Below are positions 62,786 through 64,000 of a stretch of 64,000 nt of DNA, one piece after another. Origin of the DNA: Marinobacter sp. (GTDB lineage Bacteria; Pseudomonadota; Gammaproteobacteria; Pseudomonadales; Oleiphilaceae); contig JAIUMV010000009.1 of the NCBI GenBank assembly GCA_022565395.1, positions 1 to 64,000 on the forward strand. Reading direction: 5' to 3'. The translations under genes and the position numbers were made by a program. The notes beneath the pieces were generated by a model, which searched no databases, had not been told where the DNA came from, and worked only from the letters and a program-made list of their open reading frames with translations. Positions within the stretch are counted from its first letter, which is position 1. Each line of letters begins with the position of its first letter.

Positions 62786-63741
62786 GGTGGATTTCGCCGC
62801 GACGGCTTAACCGTGTCGGCCTGCTGAACATGAACCGGCGCAATGTGGATTACATTGCCCGGTACAACGACCGCTCAGCCTTCCCCCTGGTGGACAACAA
62901 ACTCAAAACCAAGCTGCTGGCCCAGGATCATGAAATCGCCACCCCGGCACTGATCCAGGTCGTGACCCAGCAACACGAGATCCGCCATTTCCGGGAGGCC
63001 GTAGCCGAACTGGACGGCTTCGCCATCAAGCCTGCGAAGGGCTCCGGCGGCAAGGGCATCATCGTGCTCAGCCACCGGGAGGGTGATGATTTTGTGAAAG
63101 CCTCGGGTGCCCGGGTGTCCGTAACGACAATCGAAAGAGACCTTTCCAATATTCTCGCCGGGCTCTACTCCCTCGGCGGCACCCCCGACGTCGCCATTGT
63201 CGAAAAACTGATCCGCTGCGAGCCCAGCCTGGCCCGTCACTCCTATCAGGGTGTACCGGATATCCGCATTATCGTCTTCAAGGGCTACCCGGTAATGGCT
63301 ATGCTCAGGCTGTCCACCCAAGCCTCTGACGGCAAGGCCAACCTGCATCAGGGTGCGGTGGGCGTGGGGCTGGACATTGCCACAGGCAAACCCCTCAATG
63401 CGGTGCAATTCAACCGCCCGGTGTACGAGCACCCGGACACCGGCAAGGATTTCAGTGACATTTCCATTGAAGACTGGCGCAATATGCTGGTCACCGCATC
63501 CCGCTGCTATGAAGCCACCGGCCTGGGCTATATGGGTGCCGATATGGTGGTGGATGCCAGCGAGGGGCCCCTGCTACTGGAACTCAACGCCCGCCCCGGC
63601 CTCGCCATTCAAATGGCCAACGGCCGCGGCCTGCTACCCCGCCTGCAACACATCGAAGGACTCAAGCGGGTCCATCTGACACCTGAAAAACGTGTCAACT
63701 ACGCGATGGAAGCCTTTGACCTGTCTCACCAGCTGCTTTAA
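62782..63741 (+). CDS. RimK-like ATP-grasp ligase (alpha-L-glutamate ligase-like)
   Basis: Cytosolic ATP-grasp ligase of 319 aa related to RimK-type amino-acid ligases. Visible elements: NRRNVDYIARYNDRSAFPLVDNKLKTKLLA, phosphate-binding GFAIKPAKGSGGKGIIVLS, the ATP-binding VEKLIRC segment, and metal ligands in ADMVVDASEGPLLLELNARPGLAIQ. It probably joins an amino acid or amine to a peptide or protein, but the acceptor is unknown. It is the third gene of the operon with the retropepsin-like and 7TM proteins. Confidence 0.9.
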   Translation: MRWISPRRLNRVGLLNMNRRNVDYIARYNDRSAFPLVDNKLKTKLLAQDHEIATPALIQVVTQQHEIRHFREAVAELDGFAIKPAKGSGGKGIIVLSHREGDDFVKASGARVSVTTIERDLSNILAGLYSLGGTPDVAIVEKLIRCEPSLARHSYQGVPDIRIIVFKGYPVMAMLRLSTQASDGKANLHQGAVGVGLDIATGKPLNAVQFNRPVYEHPDTGKDFSDISIEDWRNMLVTASRCYEATGLGYMGADMVVDASEGPLLLELNARPGLAIQMANGRGLLPRLQHIEGLKRVHLTPEKRVNYAMEAFDLSHQLL

Positions 63742-63774
63742 GTGCCGGGCGCTGAAGTCAGGTAAGATTTTTTA

Positions 63775-63807
63775 GCCGCGGAATCCGCGGAAGAACGCGG
63801 AATAAAA
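63775..63807. repeat. Family A element, lone left arm (A6)
   Basis: GCCGCGGAATCCGCGGAAGAACGCGGAATAAAAAG after the ATP-grasp stop. No inner CCACGGAC arm and no right arm are found in the remaining 190 nt, so this is a truncated copy or the element continues in a different form. Confidence 0.8.
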
Positions 63808-63865
63808 AGAGCTAAGGTGACTCCGATTAATCGGTGAGATCCCGGTTATGACGTTAAAACAGGCA

Positions 63866-63985
63866 TCACACCTGATTCGCCTTCCTGTACTGACCCCGAT
63901 AATCAAATATCCGCTCCTGCACCTGCCAATAGTGCTTCTGCTTACGGGCAATGACAAAGTCCGGCGCTGGCAGCAGGGTTTGCAT
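63866..63985 (-). CDS. Short ORF or C-terminal end of a gene leaving the window
   Basis: On the minus strand an ATG at 63985 preceded by GAGGAGG opens a 39-residue frame, MQTLLPAPDFVIARKQKHYW...YRKANQV, ending TGA. The frame is also open through the window edge, so it may be the end of a larger protein. There is no recognisable domain. It faces the ATP-grasp gene across the truncated family A copy. Confidence 0.4.
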   Translation of the reverse strand: MQTLLPAPDFVIARKQKHYWQVQERIFDYRGQYRKANQV

Positions 63986-64000
63986 TTCAACTACCTCCTC

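Noticed and set aside
63772-63990. 72-codon minus-strand frame at the right edge
   Set aside because: It ends inside the family A arm (FFRGFRG); the alternative frame with GAGGAGG before ATG at 63985 is more plausible.

Overview
This 64 kb window is chromosomal DNA of a moderately GC-rich, motile gammaproteobacterium. The evidence is a tRNA-Val, a gamma-type PurE/PurK pair, Fe-SOD, a GroES operon with a sigma-32-type promoter, type II secretion genes gspN-gspC-gspD, a polar-type flagellin cluster (fliC x2, flaG, fliD, fliS) and a Pla-1/cef-family (VolA-like) lipase lipoprotein. The glucosylglycerate operon and the surface lipase suggest a marine or halotolerant organism, loosely in the style of Marinobacter, Alcanivorax or Hahella. 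I cannot fix the genus from sequence alone. I see no prophage, insertion sequence, CRISPR array or rRNA.

Layout. 1-2.3 kb: tRNA-Val, a small ORF, a lipoprotein with a perfect inverted repeat at its start, and a coiled-coil membrane protein. 2.5-4.9 kb: purE-purK and sodB. 5.1-9.9 kb: an EAL-type c-di-GMP phosphodiesterase, then LemA and an M48 protease with a TerB-like tail. 9.9-13.6 kb: gspN-gspC-gspD. 13.8-17.3 kb: groES-groEL, fxsA and an SDR. 17.4-23.7 kb: AmpG-like permease, YajQ, a response regulator with degenerate GGDEF, an AraC regulator and argG. 23.8-31 kb: an orphan binding protein, then fliS, fliD, flaG and two divergent flagellins. 31.2-33.2 kb: a TPR/methyltransferase-like protein. 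33.7-38.4 kb: DUF559 nuclease, exonuclease I, a response regulator-CheC/diguanylate cyclase pair and an HD protein. 38.5-43.3 kb: a four-gene operon for a complete glucosylglycerate cycle. 43.35-44.38 kb: a toxin-antitoxin cassette inside a split hairpin repeat. 44.4-47 kb: class I fumarase and a crotonase. 47.3-55 kb: surface lipase, penicillin-acylase-family lipoprotein and a propeller lipoprotein. 55.2-57.5 kb: an alpha-methylacyl-CoA racemase-like enzyme divergent from an AraC regulator. 57.7-60.3 kb: a secreted protein, RmuC and a small protein. 60.4-63.7 kb: the retropepsin-like / inactive transglutaminase-7TM / ATP-grasp operon.

Two interspersed repeat families punctuate the window. 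Family A is a 160-190 bp near-palindrome with arms beginning GCCGCGGAATCCGCGG. It has four full copies, one split copy and partial copies, mostly between convergent genes. Arm differences are matched by complementary changes in the other arm. One copy is split by about 0.9 kb carrying a small membrane ORF and a ParE-type toxin-antitoxin pair. Family B is a C/G-skewed repeat built on CCCTCTCCC...GGGAGAGGG hairpins. Its largest array abuts a DUF559 (Vsr-like) nuclease gene, and another copy supplies the C-terminus and stop codon of the AmpG-like permease.

Coupled functions visible here are c-di-GMP signalling (four proteins, two with degenerate GGDEF), flagellar filament assembly under sigma-28-like and sigma-54-like promoters, compatible-solute turnover, and a set of lipid-anchored surface hydrolases that may be type II secretion substrates or partners.
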